From JAJFKB01 sp965230515 (GTDB taxonomy: Bacteria > Pseudomonadota > Gammaproteobacteria > Pseudomonadales > IMCC2047), in NCBI GenBank assembly GCA_965230515.1, contig OZ246007.1:2232001-2296000 (forward strand): a stretch of 64,000 nucleotides of DNA. Reading direction: 5' to 3'. The notes under the pieces are model-generated. The model had not been told where the DNA came from. It did no database searches and worked only from the letters and a program-made list of their open reading frames with translations. Positions 1-9,126 of this stretch are shown here, in pieces (position 1 is the stretch's first letter; every line of letters starts with the position of its first letter). The translations under genes were made by a program, and so were the position numbers.

Positions 1-82
1 ATTCGGGGCAACCGGGTAAATTGGTAGTCTCGCCCCGTGCGCGACGCAGTATGGGCATTTCGATACTATTCTAGCGGGGTTT

Positions 83-1918
83 TCAGTCCTGTACTACCGG
101 GGTGACCCGCAGAACCTCTTCTACCGTGGTATGTCCGCTGGCAATTTTCTTGGCACCGCTTAGTCTCAGGGTCTGCATGCCCTCTTTAAGTGCCTGTTGC
201 CTGATCTGGTTTATATCAGATTGCGGACCGATGAGTTTTTTGAGCTCATTGCTTAAGGGCATCACTTCGTACAAACCGGAACGCCCTTTATAGCCGGTAT
301 CTCGACATTCAAGGCAGCCCGCAGGCTGACAACTTTTGGTTGGAATTTTTGAGCGCCAGGGTTTGGTCAGTTCCGCCCATGCGTCGGGATCTATTGTGTG
401 TTGTTGTTTGCAGTTGGGGCAGAGCGTGCGTACCAACCGTTGTGCCATCACTCCAAGCACGGTAGCTTTGATCAGATAGGAAGGGACACCCAACTCCAGC
501 ATTCGGGTAATGGCTGAAGGTGCATCGTTGGTGTGCAGGGTTGAGAGCACCAGGTGCCCGGTGAGAGCCGCCTGAATGGCCATTTCTGCGGTTTCAAGAT
601 CACGAATCTCTCCTACCATAATAATATCAGGATCCTGGCGGAGTAGCGCTCGCACACCATCGGCAAAATGCAGGTCGATATTGGATTGCACCTGCATCTG
701 GTTGAAGCTGGGCTCAACCATTTCGATCGGATCCTCGATGGTGCTGACATTGACTTCCGGCGTAGCCAGTTGTTTGAGTGTTGAATAAAGTGTGGTCGTT
801 TTTCCAGAACCGGTGGGACCTGTTACCAGCACGATACCGTTGGGACTTGTGGTCATCTCATGCCAGCGATCATAGTCCTGTTCCGCCAGGCCCAGTTCAT
901 GGAACCCCTTAAGCAGTACGTCGGGGTCGAAAATTCGCATGACCATTTTCTCGCCAAATGCAGTCGGTAGAGTTGAAAGTCGCAACTCAACTTCATTACC
1001 CTTGGGGCTTTTGGTCTTCAGGCGGCCATCCTGCGGATGTCTTTTTTCAGCGACATTCATGCGGCCCAGAATTTTAAGGCGACTGGTCACCGCCGTCATC
1101 ACCTGTGCCGGAAGCTGGTATACCATGTGCAGTACACCATCAATTCTAAACCGCACATTACCCTGTTCGCGACGAGGTTCTATATGAATGTCCGAGGCGC
1201 GTTGGGAGAATGCGTATTGCAGCAACCAGTCCACTATGTTGACGACATGCTGGTCATTGGCGTCTGGTGCTTTTAGATTGCCCAGTTCTAACAGCTGCTC
1301 AAAATTGGTGATCTCCGAGCTGGAGCCCGTCGTACCCACTGCGCTAATCACCGATTTGGCAAGGGCATAAAATTCCACTGTATAGCGTTGAATATCTGCC
1401 GGTGCTGCGACGACGCGTTTAATGTTTTTGCGAAGTACGTGTTTAAGATCGGCTTCCCACGAGGTGATGAATGGCTCTGAGCAGGCGATGATCACCTCCT
1501 GCTCTTTAACCTCCACCGCTAATATTTTATGCCGCTCGGCGAATGCATAGGACATCACTTCCGCGATGTCACGCACGGCAATTTTTAATGGGTCAATATG
1601 GTAGTAATCCAGCCCCGCTTTTTCGGCCAGCCATTGGCAAATCCGGTATTGCGTCAGGTGCTGATCGGGATTCTGCTGGTCAGTGAATTCATGTGCAGCA
1701 ATCTGCTCGATAGGATGCTTGGTAAGGTGTCCCTTCTTTCTTTGCGAAATAAAAACACGATTTTTATCTTCCTCAAGCAACAGACCGCCTGCTACCAGAT
1801 CAGAAAGCAGACTGTTCAGCTCAATTTTTCCATTTATTGCCGGTTGTTCCTTGACCGCTTCTGTCGATGACATGGTATCTGGCCGTGATGTTAAATTTGC
1901 CTTGTTTGCTAAGCACAT
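83..1918 (-). CDS. GspE/PilB-family secretion ATPase (orphan)
   Basis: AAA+ ATPase of the type II secretion / type IV pilus assembly family, which powers pseudopilus or pilus polymerisation at the inner membrane. In the 611 residues I see an N-terminal T2SSE_N/MshEN-like region (about 40-190), a linker, then the ATPase core. The core has Walker A GPTGSGKTTT near 367-376, an Asp box IEDPIE near 396, Walker B DPDIIMVGEIRD near 431 and a His box ending STLHTNDAPSA. A tetracysteine zinc motif follows (CPNC ... CLEC), typical of GspE and PilB. The start at 1918 is favoured by AGGATAGG seven bases upstream; a later Met (MSSTE) is possible. No pilin, GspF or GspG gene lies nearby, so the system it serves cannot be named. 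It could be a GspE paralogue or an MSHA/Tfp-type motor. Confidence 0.9.
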   Translation of the reverse strand: MCLANKANLTSRPDTMSSTEAVKEQPAINGKIELNSLLSDLVAGGLLLEEDKNRVFISQRKKGHLTKHPIEQIAAHEFTDQQNPDQHLTQYRICQWLAEKAGLDYYHIDPLKIAVRDIAEVMSYAFAERHKILAVEVKEQEVIIACSEPFITSWEADLKHVLRKNIKRVVAAPADIQRYTVEFYALAKSVISAVGTTGSSSEITNFEQLLELGNLKAPDANDQHVVNIVDWLLQYAFSQRASDIHIEPRREQGNVRFRIDGVLHMVYQLPAQVMTAVTSRLKILGRMNVAEKRHPQDGRLKTKSPKGNEVELRLSTLPTAFGEKMVMRIFDPDVLLKGFHELGLAEQDYDRWHEMTTSPNGIVLVTGPTGSGKTTTLYSTLKQLATPEVNVSTIEDPIEMVEPSFNQMQVQSNIDLHFADGVRALLRQDPDIIMVGEIRDLETAEMAIQAALTGHLVLSTLHTNDAPSAITRMLELGVPSYLIKATVLGVMAQRLVRTLCPNCKQQHTIDPDAWAELTKPWRSKIPTKSCQPAGCLECRDTGYKGRSGLYEVMPLSNELKKLIGPQSDINQIRQQALKEGMQTLRLSGAKKIASGHTTVEEVLRVTPVVQD

Positions 1919-1973
1919 TATAGACCTATCCTGACCATTAACATTATATATTGCTGCTTATTCGAGGCTTTTG

Positions 1974-2008
1974 TTGGCCGTGTTCGATAGATGCTTTTAT
2001 AATCCTCT
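1974..2008 (+). promoter_or_regulatory. Sigma-70 promoter of fbpC
   Basis: TTGGCC (-35, 1974-1979), an 18-nt spacer and a consensus TATAAT (-10, 1998-2003). The sixteen bases AGATGCTTTTATAATC plus the upstream TGTTGGCC recur almost unchanged before the DUF47/pit pair at 7013-7044. Confidence 0.6.
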
Positions 2009-2080
2009 ACTTTCGTGGCTTTGTGGGTCTCTGTGATCCCTGGCCCGGCAAATAGCCGTAACATAGGATTGATTACTTTT

Positions 2081-3136
2081 ATGGCAGCGCTGCTTCAGGT
2101 AGAGGGCATAGAATGCCGTTACCAAACACAGACGATAGTAAGTCAGCTTTCATTCGAAGTTGAGCAGGGGGAAATTGCCTGCCTGCTTGGTCCCAGCGGC
2201 TGTGGGAAAACCACGGTACTCAGGGCCGTGGCGGGTTTTAATCCAATCTATAGCGGAGCTATCTCTTTATCGGGAACACTGATCTCCACGCCGAGCCATG
2301 CACTTCCACCCGAGCGGCGTAATGTGGGCATGGTGTTTCAGGATTACGCGCTGTTTCCCCATCTGAGTGTCAGAAAGAACATAGCCTTTGGATTGAAGAC
2401 GACTGATGCCCGGCAGAGGCAACAAATCATTGATCACCTGCTGGAATTGGTTGAGCTGCAGGGAATGGCTGACCGTTATCCACATGAACTGTCCGGTGGG
2501 CAGCAGCAGCGTGTTGCTTTAGCGCGCGCGCTGGCACCGCGACCGCGGTTATTGCTGATGGACGAACCTTTTTCCAACCTGGACACGGAGTTGCGCCGCC
2601 AACTGGCCGTTGATGTTCGGGATATATTGAAAGAGGAGAAAATATCCGCGATCGTGGTGACACATGATCAGAATGAAGCCTTTATCGTCAGTGACAAGAT
2701 TGGTGTTCTGGCCGAAGGTAAACTACAACAGTGGGACAGCCCTTTTGAAATTTATCATCATCCACAAAACAAGGTGGTAGCCAATTTTGTCGGCGAGGGT
2801 AAGTTTCTTGATGGTCAGTTGCTGGATGATGGCAATATCGAAACGGATCTGGGTAAGATACATGCCCCCAATTTTCAGGGCCGGACTGGTGATCGGGTAG
2901 AAATTTTTGTACGACCACATGAGCTGGTTCCCGAGAGCAATGGAAATGCTGCCATTGCGCAGGTGGTTAAAAAAGAGTTCTTGGGAACTTCCACCGTTTG
3001 TACACTGAGGCTCGATAGCGGCGCTTTGGTTGAATCCTCTTTTCAGACCAATGAGGATTGCCAGGTGGGTGATATGGTAGGACTAAGGTTAGAAGCCAGC
3101 GAACTGGTCGTTTTCAGTTCTGGGTTGTCATCCTGA
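2081..3136 (+). CDS. fbpC: Ferric-iron ABC transporter ATP-binding protein (FbpC-like)
   Basis: Cytoplasmic ATPase of an Fe(3+)-type ABC importer. From the ATG at 2081 the product is about 351 residues, the usual FbpC length; the reading frame is open upstream but lacks a good start. Motifs in order are Walker A GPSGCGKTT, Q-loop MVFQDYALFPH, signature LSGGQQQR, Walker B LLLMDEP, switch VVTHDQ, and a C-terminal TOBE-like regulatory region from about residue 245. It is encoded on the opposite strand from the matching permease and binding protein (fbpB, fbpA). The complete importer is therefore present but split, with an FkbM methyltransferase between. Iron is inferred from the FbpA partner; other metal or anion substrates of the CUT/POT-like group are less likely. 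Confidence 0.85.
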   Translation: MAALLQVEGIECRYQTQTIVSQLSFEVEQGEIACLLGPSGCGKTTVLRAVAGFNPIYSGAISLSGTLISTPSHALPPERRNVGMVFQDYALFPHLSVRKNIAFGLKTTDARQRQQIIDHLLELVELQGMADRYPHELSGGQQQRVALARALAPRPRLLLMDEPFSNLDTELRRQLAVDVRDILKEEKISAIVVTHDQNEAFIVSDKIGVLAEGKLQQWDSPFEIYHHPQNKVVANFVGEGKFLDGQLLDDGNIETDLGKIHAPNFQGRTGDRVEIFVRPHELVPESNGNAAIAQVVKKEFLGTSTVCTLRLDSGALVESSFQTNEDCQVGDMVGLRLEASELVVFSSGLSS

Positions 3137-3169
3137 TCTGGCAGGTGTAATGAAGACATTCCCTTTTAT

Positions 3170-4009
3170 CTATCGCGGCAGGTATTTATCTTTACCCTTT
3201 GGTACTAGCAGTAGGTTTTTATAAAGTTTGCCGGGGTCAAAGGGGTAAAGCCGTGCGGTCCTCGCTTTAAACAGACGAGTAAGCTTGCGTCTGATAAAAG
3301 CAAAGTGGGATCTTTCCCAGTAGGCCCTGTCATAATTGCTGCCCAGCACATACACATCATAAATCTTAAATAATTCTTCCAGCAATTTTGATTTGTTGAG
3401 TCGCTCAATGGTGAGAGGGTCGTTCCACTCCATGACGATATAGGGCTTAAACTTTTCAATACTGTTCTTTAGGCCCTGTAATACAAAAACTTCGTGCGCT
3501 TCGACATCGATTTTAATCATGTCAATTTTGTTGATGCCCAATTCGGCGACCAGTTCATCTCCAATGCGCTTGCTGACTTTTACCTTGGCTACATTATGTT
3601 CGGCTTCGCGCTTGTCAAAGCTGGAAGCCCCGACGTTTCCCTCCAGCACCATGTAGATGTCGTCCTCGTCATTGGTATCTGAGAGGGCCAGGTTGTTCGC
3701 AAAAACATTGGTGAGGTCGTTTTGCGCAATATTTTGGCTCAGTACCGAGAATACCTCAGGCAAAGGTTCAAATGCGTAGACGGCTTGGGCTTGAGTAGAA
3801 AAAGCAAGTGAATGGTTGCCAATATTTGCTCCGATATCCAGAACCACTGCATCCTTCATGGATTTTAGGATGTTATTGATTAGCTCAAGGTTTTCCTTCT
3901 CATAAAGCCCGGTTTTTGCAATCTTGTCGCCTATATGGTCATGGGTGAAGACCGTAATCCGTTGGTTTAGCGTTGTGGTCAGGGTTTGGGTTTCGGAACT
4001 CATGGTCAT
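3170..4009 (-). CDS. FkbM family SAM-dependent methyltransferase
   Basis: 279-residue methyltransferase. The SAM-binding glycine motif VLDIGANIGN lies near residues 56-65 and is followed by an acidic FEPLPE (strand 2), as in FkbM proteins, which O-methylate sugars or polyketides. The C-terminus is basic and unusual in composition (RRKLTRLFKART). It lies 63 nt downstream of fbpB on the same strand and may be read through from the iron operon, but nothing ties it to iron. The natural substrate is unknown; glycan or lipid modification is the usual role of the family. It ends about 33 nt from the convergent fbpC stop without an obvious terminator. Confidence 0.8.
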   Translation of the reverse strand: MTMSSETQTLTTTLNQRITVFTHDHIGDKIAKTGLYEKENLELINNILKSMKDAVVLDIGANIGNHSLAFSTQAQAVYAFEPLPEVFSVLSQNIAQNDLTNVFANNLALSDTNDEDDIYMVLEGNVGASSFDKREAEHNVAKVKVSKRIGDELVAELGINKIDMIKIDVEAHEVFVLQGLKNSIEKFKPYIVMEWNDPLTIERLNKSKLLEELFKIYDVYVLGSNYDRAYWERSHFAFIRRKLTRLFKARTARLYPFDPGKLYKNLLLVPKGKDKYLPR

Positions 4010-4072
4010 TCGTTGTGGAGTAGATCAATAGTTGGCATAGTAACGCCTGTTTTTATTTTTCGCCAATATTAA

Positions 4073-5758
4073 TCATACTTTCCTTGAGCTCCTGATTGAT
4101 CTGCTTAATAGGATCACTGGTGCCAGTCCGACCAATACGATCAGTAAAGCCCCCAAGGCTGATTCTTCAATCATCTCATCAGAGGCAAACTGGTAGACAT
4201 AGGTGGCCAGTGTGTCGAAATTGAAAGGCCTGAGAATCAGTGTTGCGGGAAGTTCTTTCATGCAATCGACAAAAACCACCAGCGCACCGGTCAGCATACC
4301 GCCACGAATCAGTGGCAGATGAACTTTAAACAGTGTTTGCAGTGTGTTGAGACCCAGTGAGCGGGACGCCATATCCATGGTTGGCGTGACTTTCGCCAGA
4401 CTGGATTCAATTGAGCCGTGTGCTACGGTGAGAAAGCGAACCACGTAGGCAAAAATGATGGCGGTTACAGTACCGCTTAATAGCAATCCGGTCGAAATAT
4501 CAAAATGTTTCCTTAAAAAAGCATCGAGTGTGTTGTCGAAGGCGGCAAAGGGAATCATTACACCGATGGCTAATACAGCGCCAGGCAGCGCATACCCCAG
4601 ATTGGCGATGCGCACCACGCCCTGTAATCCCTTGCCGGGGCTGAGGCGCTTGCTGTACGCGAGTACCAGACCAATCAGGCAGGCGATCAATGCGGCGCTC
4701 AGGGATAGTATGAAGCTGTTGCTTGCGATACTGATAAACTGTTCGTTCCAGCTGCTGCTGAAGTTATCGATCGCATAAGAGCCGAGTACGGCGAATGGAA
4801 TTGCAAATCCGGTTATAAATATCAGCGAACAGGCCGATGTTGCGGCTATACCACGCCAGCCCGTTAAGTGGTAGGAGTCCTGTGATCGATAGCGGTCGGC
4901 GCTATCAAACTGTTTTTGTCTGGCGCGCCCGATACGCTCCAGCGAAATCAGTACCACGACAAATATCAGCATCATGCTGGCAATCTGTGCTGCACCGCCG
5001 AGATTGTTCATATTCAGCCAGGTATCGTAGATGCCCGCACTTAGGCTTTTTACGGCAAAATAATCGACTGTTCCAAAGTCGTTAATAGTTTCCATCGACA
5101 CCAGTGATAGTCCGACCGCAATCGCCGGACGCGCCATGGGCAGGGAAATGCGAATAAAACTTTGCAGCGGGGTACAGCCGAGAGTGCGACTTGCAGCGCT
5201 GATATTGGATGAATGCTCCAGAAAAGAGGCGCGAGCCATCATATACACGTAGGGATAAAGCACTAATGCCAGCATCAGTATGGCGCCACCAATGGTACGA
5301 ATGTCGGGGAACCAATAGTCCTGATAGCTGGTCCAGCCAAACAGAGAGCGCAACGCTATCTGTACCGGCCCGGCATATTCCAGCAGGTCGGTATAGACAT
5401 AGGCAATCACATAGGCGGGTACCGCGAAAGGTAGCAGCAATGCCCACTCAAAGAATCGCCGGCCCGGAAACTGACACATGGTGACCAGCCAGGCTGTGCT
5501 GACGCCGATAAATACTGAAATTGCCCCGACACCCAGCATCAAAGCCAGCGTTGTCCATATATAGGTAGGCAGCACAGTTGCTGCGAGATGGGCCCAGATA
5601 TTCTCGCTGGGAAAGAGTGCCAAATAAAATACTGAAGCGACAGGCAAGGCCACCAGCAGAGCTATGAGAAGTGCGCCAACAAACCAGCGGTTGTGTGAGC
5701 CTGCTTTTTTTAAAGGCAGGGTTTCGGGAGTGATAATACCGCTGTTACCGGTGCTCAT
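4073..5758 (-). CDS. fbpB: Fe(3+) ABC transporter permease (FbpB-like, fused dimer)
   Basis: 561-residue inner-membrane permease made of two tandem BPD-type halves, as in FbpB/SfuB, with roughly twelve hydrophobic segments. Each half carries the cytoplasmic EAA loop that docks on the ATPase: ASRTLGCTPLQSFIRISLP in the first and ASRSLGLNTLQTLFKVHLP in the second. It lies downstream of fbpA on the same strand, separated by 86 nt that contain a strong stem-loop, so expression below that of fbpA is expected. It should pass ferric iron from FbpA across the inner membrane using FbpC. Confidence 0.9.
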   Translation of the reverse strand: MSTGNSGIITPETLPLKKAGSHNRWFVGALLIALLVALPVASVFYLALFPSENIWAHLAATVLPTYIWTTLALMLGVGAISVFIGVSTAWLVTMCQFPGRRFFEWALLLPFAVPAYVIAYVYTDLLEYAGPVQIALRSLFGWTSYQDYWFPDIRTIGGAILMLALVLYPYVYMMARASFLEHSSNISAASRTLGCTPLQSFIRISLPMARPAIAVGLSLVSMETINDFGTVDYFAVKSLSAGIYDTWLNMNNLGGAAQIASMMLIFVVVLISLERIGRARQKQFDSADRYRSQDSYHLTGWRGIAATSACSLIFITGFAIPFAVLGSYAIDNFSSSWNEQFISIASNSFILSLSAALIACLIGLVLAYSKRLSPGKGLQGVVRIANLGYALPGAVLAIGVMIPFAAFDNTLDAFLRKHFDISTGLLLSGTVTAIIFAYVVRFLTVAHGSIESSLAKVTPTMDMASRSLGLNTLQTLFKVHLPLIRGGMLTGALVVFVDCMKELPATLILRPFNFDTLATYVYQFASDEMIEESALGALLIVLVGLAPVILLSRSIRSSRKV

Positions 5759-5782
5759 GAATGCCAGGTTTGCCTTTCCGCG

Positions 5783-5814
5783 AAAAGAAAACGGTGGTCA
5801 ATAGACCACCGTTT
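5783..5814 (-). terminator. Intercistronic stem-loop/terminator between fbpA and fbpB
   Basis: Perfect 11-bp inverted repeat (AAACGGTGGTC / GACCACCGTTT, 4-nt loop), followed on the minus strand by TTCTTTTC. It would partly terminate the fbpA transcript and protect its 3' end, giving excess binding protein over permease. Confidence 0.75.
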
Positions 5815-5844
5815 GATTATTGCAATGAGTAGTTGCGGCTATTA

Positions 5845-6882
5845 TCAGTTATCAAAACCCACCTTATCAACCAGTTTAGAAGCTTTGCTTCGATTAGCGG
5901 CAATTATTGCCAGGCTAAGATCATCGGCTTTAAAATCGCCCATGTACTGTTGAATCAAAGAGGATTTTGGTGTGCCGGGCCTTACCGGAAACTCAAAGTT
6001 CTCCTGGGCGTACATGTACTGCGCCATGGGGCCACTCAAAAACTCCATTAATTTAACAGCGTTGTTCCTGTTTTTGGCGTGCTTGGTAAGTACAATCCCG
6101 CTAATGTTCATATGTGCGCCGCGGTCAGCCTGATTTGGAAATATCAGGTTTACCGATTTGGCCCATTCGATTTGTTCAGGTTTTGCTGAGTTTGTAATCA
6201 TGTTGCCAAAGTAGTAGCTGTTACCCAAAGCGATATCACAAACCCCCTCTTTGACGGCCTTAACCTGTGCACGATCGTTACCCTGAGGTTTTCTGGCGAG
6301 ATTGGCCTTGACGCCCTTGAGCCACCGTTCAGTCTCCGCTTCGCCATGGATAGCAATCATACTGCCAATCAGTGAAAGATTGTAACTGTGCTTACCGCTT
6401 CGCGTGCAAATTTTCCCTTTCCATTTTGGGTCGGCTAACTCTTCATAGCGCTGCAGTTCTCCCTCTTTTACACGGTCCTTTGCCAGATAGATGATTCGTG
6501 AGCGCGTGGTGAGTCCGAACCAGTGGCCGTTCGGGTCTCGAAACTGGGCGGGAATATTCTTTGTCAGCAATTGACTGTCGACTGGTTGCGTTAAGCCGCG
6601 ATTGACTATGTCATAGAGCGGGCCGATATCCGGTGTTAAAAACAGGTCGGCATGTGTGTTGCGCCCCTCGTTCGCGATACGCTCAATCAACCCTTTCTTT
6701 GAAAATATAACATTGGTTTTTATGCCAGTTTCCTGGGTAAATGCGTCCAGCATGGGTTTTATCAGGAACGCCTGGCGGGCAGAGTAAATATTCACTTCCT
6801 CAGATGCGTGTGAATTTGCTACCGTCGCCAGCAGCATAAAAGTTATAAAGCCGAGTCGCTTTATTCCATTAAAACTGAACAT
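5845..6882 (-). CDS. fbpA: Fe(3+) ABC transporter periplasmic binding protein (FbpA-like)
   Basis: Periplasmic ferric-binding protein of about 345 residues. The N-terminus has a charged start, a hydrophobic stretch (LGFITFMLLATVA) and a likely signal-peptidase site after NSHA, followed by the family start EEVNIYSARQ. The adjacent tyrosines in GNSYYFGNM match the iron-ligating Tyr pair of FbpA proteins. I prefer the ATG at 6882, with AGAGGA nine bases upstream, over the TTG at 6891, which would overlap that ribosome-binding site. A perfect Fur-type palindrome lies about 30 nt upstream, so iron repression is likely. It is the first gene of the fbpA-fbpB unit. Confidence 0.92.
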   Translation of the reverse strand: MFSFNGIKRLGFITFMLLATVANSHASEEVNIYSARQAFLIKPMLDAFTQETGIKTNVIFSKKGLIERIANEGRNTHADLFLTPDIGPLYDIVNRGLTQPVDSQLLTKNIPAQFRDPNGHWFGLTTRSRIIYLAKDRVKEGELQRYEELADPKWKGKICTRSGKHSYNLSLIGSMIAIHGEAETERWLKGVKANLARKPQGNDRAQVKAVKEGVCDIALGNSYYFGNMITNSAKPEQIEWAKSVNLIFPNQADRGAHMNISGIVLTKHAKNRNNAVKLMEFLSGPMAQYMYAQENFEFPVRPGTPKSSLIQQYMGDFKADDLSLAIIAANRSKASKLVDKVGFDN

Positions 6883-6911
6883 AAAAGGCAATCCTCTTAG
6901 ACTAATTTTGG

Positions 6912-6934
6912 TAAATAAGAATTATTCTTATTTA
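6912..6934. promoter_or_regulatory. Fur box (perfect 11-1-11 palindrome)
   Basis: TAAATAAGAAT (6912-6922), a central T, and ATTCTTATTTA (6924-6934) form a flawless 23-bp palindrome of the NATNATNATTNTNATN Fur type. It sits between the divergent fbpA and DUF47 genes, about 30 nt before fbpA. The fur gene itself is in this window at 37 kb. Confidence 0.8.
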
Positions 6935-7012
6935 ACGGTGGTGTAAAGTCAACGATATAGATCAATTGAATAGATAAAGGATAAATATTTTATTGTTGAA
7001 TTGGCTCCCTGC

Positions 7013-7048
7013 TGTTGGCCCGGTGCGCAGATGCTTTTATAATCTTCT
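7013..7048 (+). promoter_or_regulatory. Sigma-70 promoter of the DUF47-pit pair
   Basis: TTGGCC (7015-7020), a 17-nt spacer and TATAAT (7038-7043). The core is nearly identical to the fbpC promoter at 1974-2008. Confidence 0.65.
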
Positions 7049-7065
7049 CCCTTATTCTATAACTA

Positions 7066-7081
7066 ATGAGAATGATTATGG
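7066..7081. promoter_or_regulatory. Possible second Fur box overlapping the DUF47 start
   Basis: TGAGAATGATTATGG at 7067-7081 matches the 7-1-7 Fur core TGATAATnATTATCA at 12 of 14 defined positions. It covers the ribosome-binding site and start codon. This is a prediction only. Confidence 0.35.
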
Positions 7082-7758
7082 CTACGGGCAGATTTTTTGC
7101 TGACCTTTTTGGACGCTCTCCAGTAGAGCCGTTGCAACGACATATTGCAACCTCTCACCAGTGTGCTGCCGAGCTCATCCCTTTTTTTCAGGCAGTCTTT
7201 CATAATGATTGGGAGCAGGCAGAGCAGGTTCAACGTCGAATCGCTAAACTGGAAAATGAAGCCGATGAAATTCAGAAATCGATTCGGCTGCATCTGCCCA
7301 AAAGTCTTTTCTTACCGGTGCCGCGTTCGGATTTGGTGGCGCTATTAGTCAAACAGGACCAGATTGCAAATCGCGCCAAGGATATTGCGGGTTTAATGCT
7401 TGGTCGGCAGATGTCGATTCCGGAGCAGTTGCATGAGTCGGTCTTTGAATATTTGAAGCGTTCACTGTCAGCTTCCGAGCAGGCGGTGACGGCCATTAAT
7501 GAACTTGACGAGTTAGTGGAAACCGCTTTTGGTGGGCGGGAGATCAAGTTGGTCGAAAAAATGATTACCAAGCTCAACGAATTGGAGCATCAGACTGACA
7601 AAATAGAAATTACCATTCGAGCCCAGCTGTTTTCTATCGAAAAAGAGCTGGCTCCGATTGATGTGATGTTTCTTTACAAAATAATCGAATGGATAGGTGA
7701 TTTGGCAGATTGTGCACAAAAGGTAGGAAGCCGGCTGCAGTTACTGATCGCGCGGTAG
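7078..7758 (+). CDS. DUF47 / PhoU-like phosphate transport accessory protein (TIGR00153 family)
   Basis: About 226-residue soluble, mostly helical protein. It begins with the family hallmark LFGRSPVEPLQRH and is rich in charged amphipathic helices (PhoU-like). DUF47 proteins are almost always encoded before a low-affinity Pit phosphate transporter and are thought to modulate it, as here: pit starts 49 nt downstream. Three in-frame ATGs exist (7066, 7072, 7078); the third is best spaced from the GAG at 7068. A sigma-70 promoter lies just upstream and a possible Fur site overlaps the start. Since pit is frameshifted, this regulator may have lost its partner. Confidence 0.85.
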   Translation: MATGRFFADLFGRSPVEPLQRHIATSHQCAAELIPFFQAVFHNDWEQAEQVQRRIAKLENEADEIQKSIRLHLPKSLFLPVPRSDLVALLVKQDQIANRAKDIAGLMLGRQMSIPEQLHESVFEYLKRSLSASEQAVTAINELDELVETAFGGREIKLVEKMITKLNELEHQTDKIEITIRAQLFSIEKELAPIDVMFLYKIIEWIGDLADCAQKVGSRLQLLIAR

Positions 7759-7807
7759 GGATATTTCTTCCTAGCTTCTTTCAATAAAACCTTAAGAAAA
7801 AAATCTT

Positions 7808-9090
7808 ATGAGCATAATTGTTGAACATGCAAATACGTTTGTCTGGATGGCCTGTTTTTTCGGGCTTTTTATGGCTTGGGGTGTTGGTGCTAATGATGTT
7901 GCCAACGCAATGGGAACCTCGGTAGGTTCCAAGGCAATTACCATTAAGCAGGCGATTCTGATTGCTATGGTGTTTGAGTTTGCAGGTGCCTACCTGGCGG
8001 GAGGTGAAGTAACCTCGACCATTCGTAAAGGGATTATTGACTCTGATGTGTTGTCCGGGCAGCCCGAACTGTTGGTTTATGGCATGTTGTCGGCTTTGCT
8101 GGCAGCCGGATTCTGGTTGATGATTGCCAGTTTATTGGGCTGGCCTGTCTCTACACGCACTCTATTGTTGGTGCGATTGTCGGGTTTGTCATGGTGGGTA
8201 TTTCGGTTGACGCGGTTAACTGGGGTAAGGTCAGTAAAATTGTCGCGAGCTGGGTGGTTTCTCCGGTAATAGCCGGCACCATTTCCTACATGCTGTTTAA
8301 AAGTGTTCAGCGATTGGTGTTAAGTACAGAAAACCCTTACGAAAATGCCAAAAAATACATCCCTTATTATATCTTTTATGTTGGCATGATGATTAGCATG
8401 GTGACACTCACTAAAGGACTAAAGCATATTGGCCTTTCTCTGAGTTATATGGAGTGCCTTGGTCTTTCTCTGGTGGGTGGCCTGGTGGTGATGATTTTGG
8501 GCAAATTCCTGTTGTCCAGAGTTAAGATGGTTGACCAAACTGAACGGACAGCCGGTTACGAAAATGTTGATCGGTTTGCCAATGTTGAAAAAGTCTTTGC
8601 AGTGTTAATGGTATTTACAGCCTGCGCCATGGCATTTGCTCACGGCTCAAACGATGTGGCGAATGCGATTGGACCTGTTGCGGCGGTTGTCAGTGTGGCA
8701 TCATCGGGCGGTGAAATTTTACAGAAATCAGCGGTACCCTGGTGGATTCTGGTCATCGGTGGCGGTGGTATTGTTTTTGGCCTGGCAACCTACGGTTTTA
8801 AAGTGATTGCAACCATCGGTCGAAAAATTACCCACTTGACCCCCAGTCGCGGGTTTGCAGCTGAGCTTGGCGCAGCAACGACGGTGGTGATTGCTTCTGG
8901 CACCGGATTGCCGATCTCTACAACGCACACGTTGGTGGGCGCCGTGCTGGGTGTTGGATTGGCTCGGGGAATGGCGGCGTTAAATTTGCGTATGATACGT
9001 ACTATTGTGCTCTCCTGGATTGTCACATTGCCGGCGGGGGCAGGGTTGTCCATTATGTTCTTCTTTATGTTTAAAGGGATGTTTGGTTAG
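7808..9090 (+). pseudogene. pit: Pit-family inorganic phosphate transporter, single-base frameshift
   Basis: Low-affinity phosphate permease with two homologous halves. GANDVANAMGTSVGS is near the N-terminus, AHGSNDVANAIGP is in the second half, and about ten membrane segments are present. The reading frame breaks at about 8152-8156, in the conserved GWPVSTTH signature. The bases read tct-aca-cgc-act where tct-aca-acg-cac is expected; the intact counterpart at 8911-8930 in the second half shows the expected spelling. Inserting one base restores a 427-residue protein of normal length (first frame 7808-8269, second frame running to 9090). I see no slippery heptamer or hairpin suggesting programmed shifting. 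It is either a recent pseudogene or a sequencing error. Confidence 0.85.
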
Positions 9091-9126
9091 GGGCTGCGAT
9101 TCCCGACCCTTCCCTGCGGAGATGTT

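Noticed and set aside
1..82. Partial gene at the left edge
   Set aside because: Only 82 bases; a minus-strand ATG at 58 opens a frame of 19 codons with no ribosome-binding site and no recognisable sequence.
8147..8160. Programmed -1 or +1 frameshifting in pit
   Set aside because: No slippery heptamer, internal Shine-Dalgarno or downstream structure is evident; an accidental single-base loss explains the data.
7808..8269. Two separate phosphate-permease genes (7808-8269 and 8191-9090)
   Set aside because: They are the two frames of one Pit gene; joining them with one added base restores the conserved GWPVSTTH motif and normal length.
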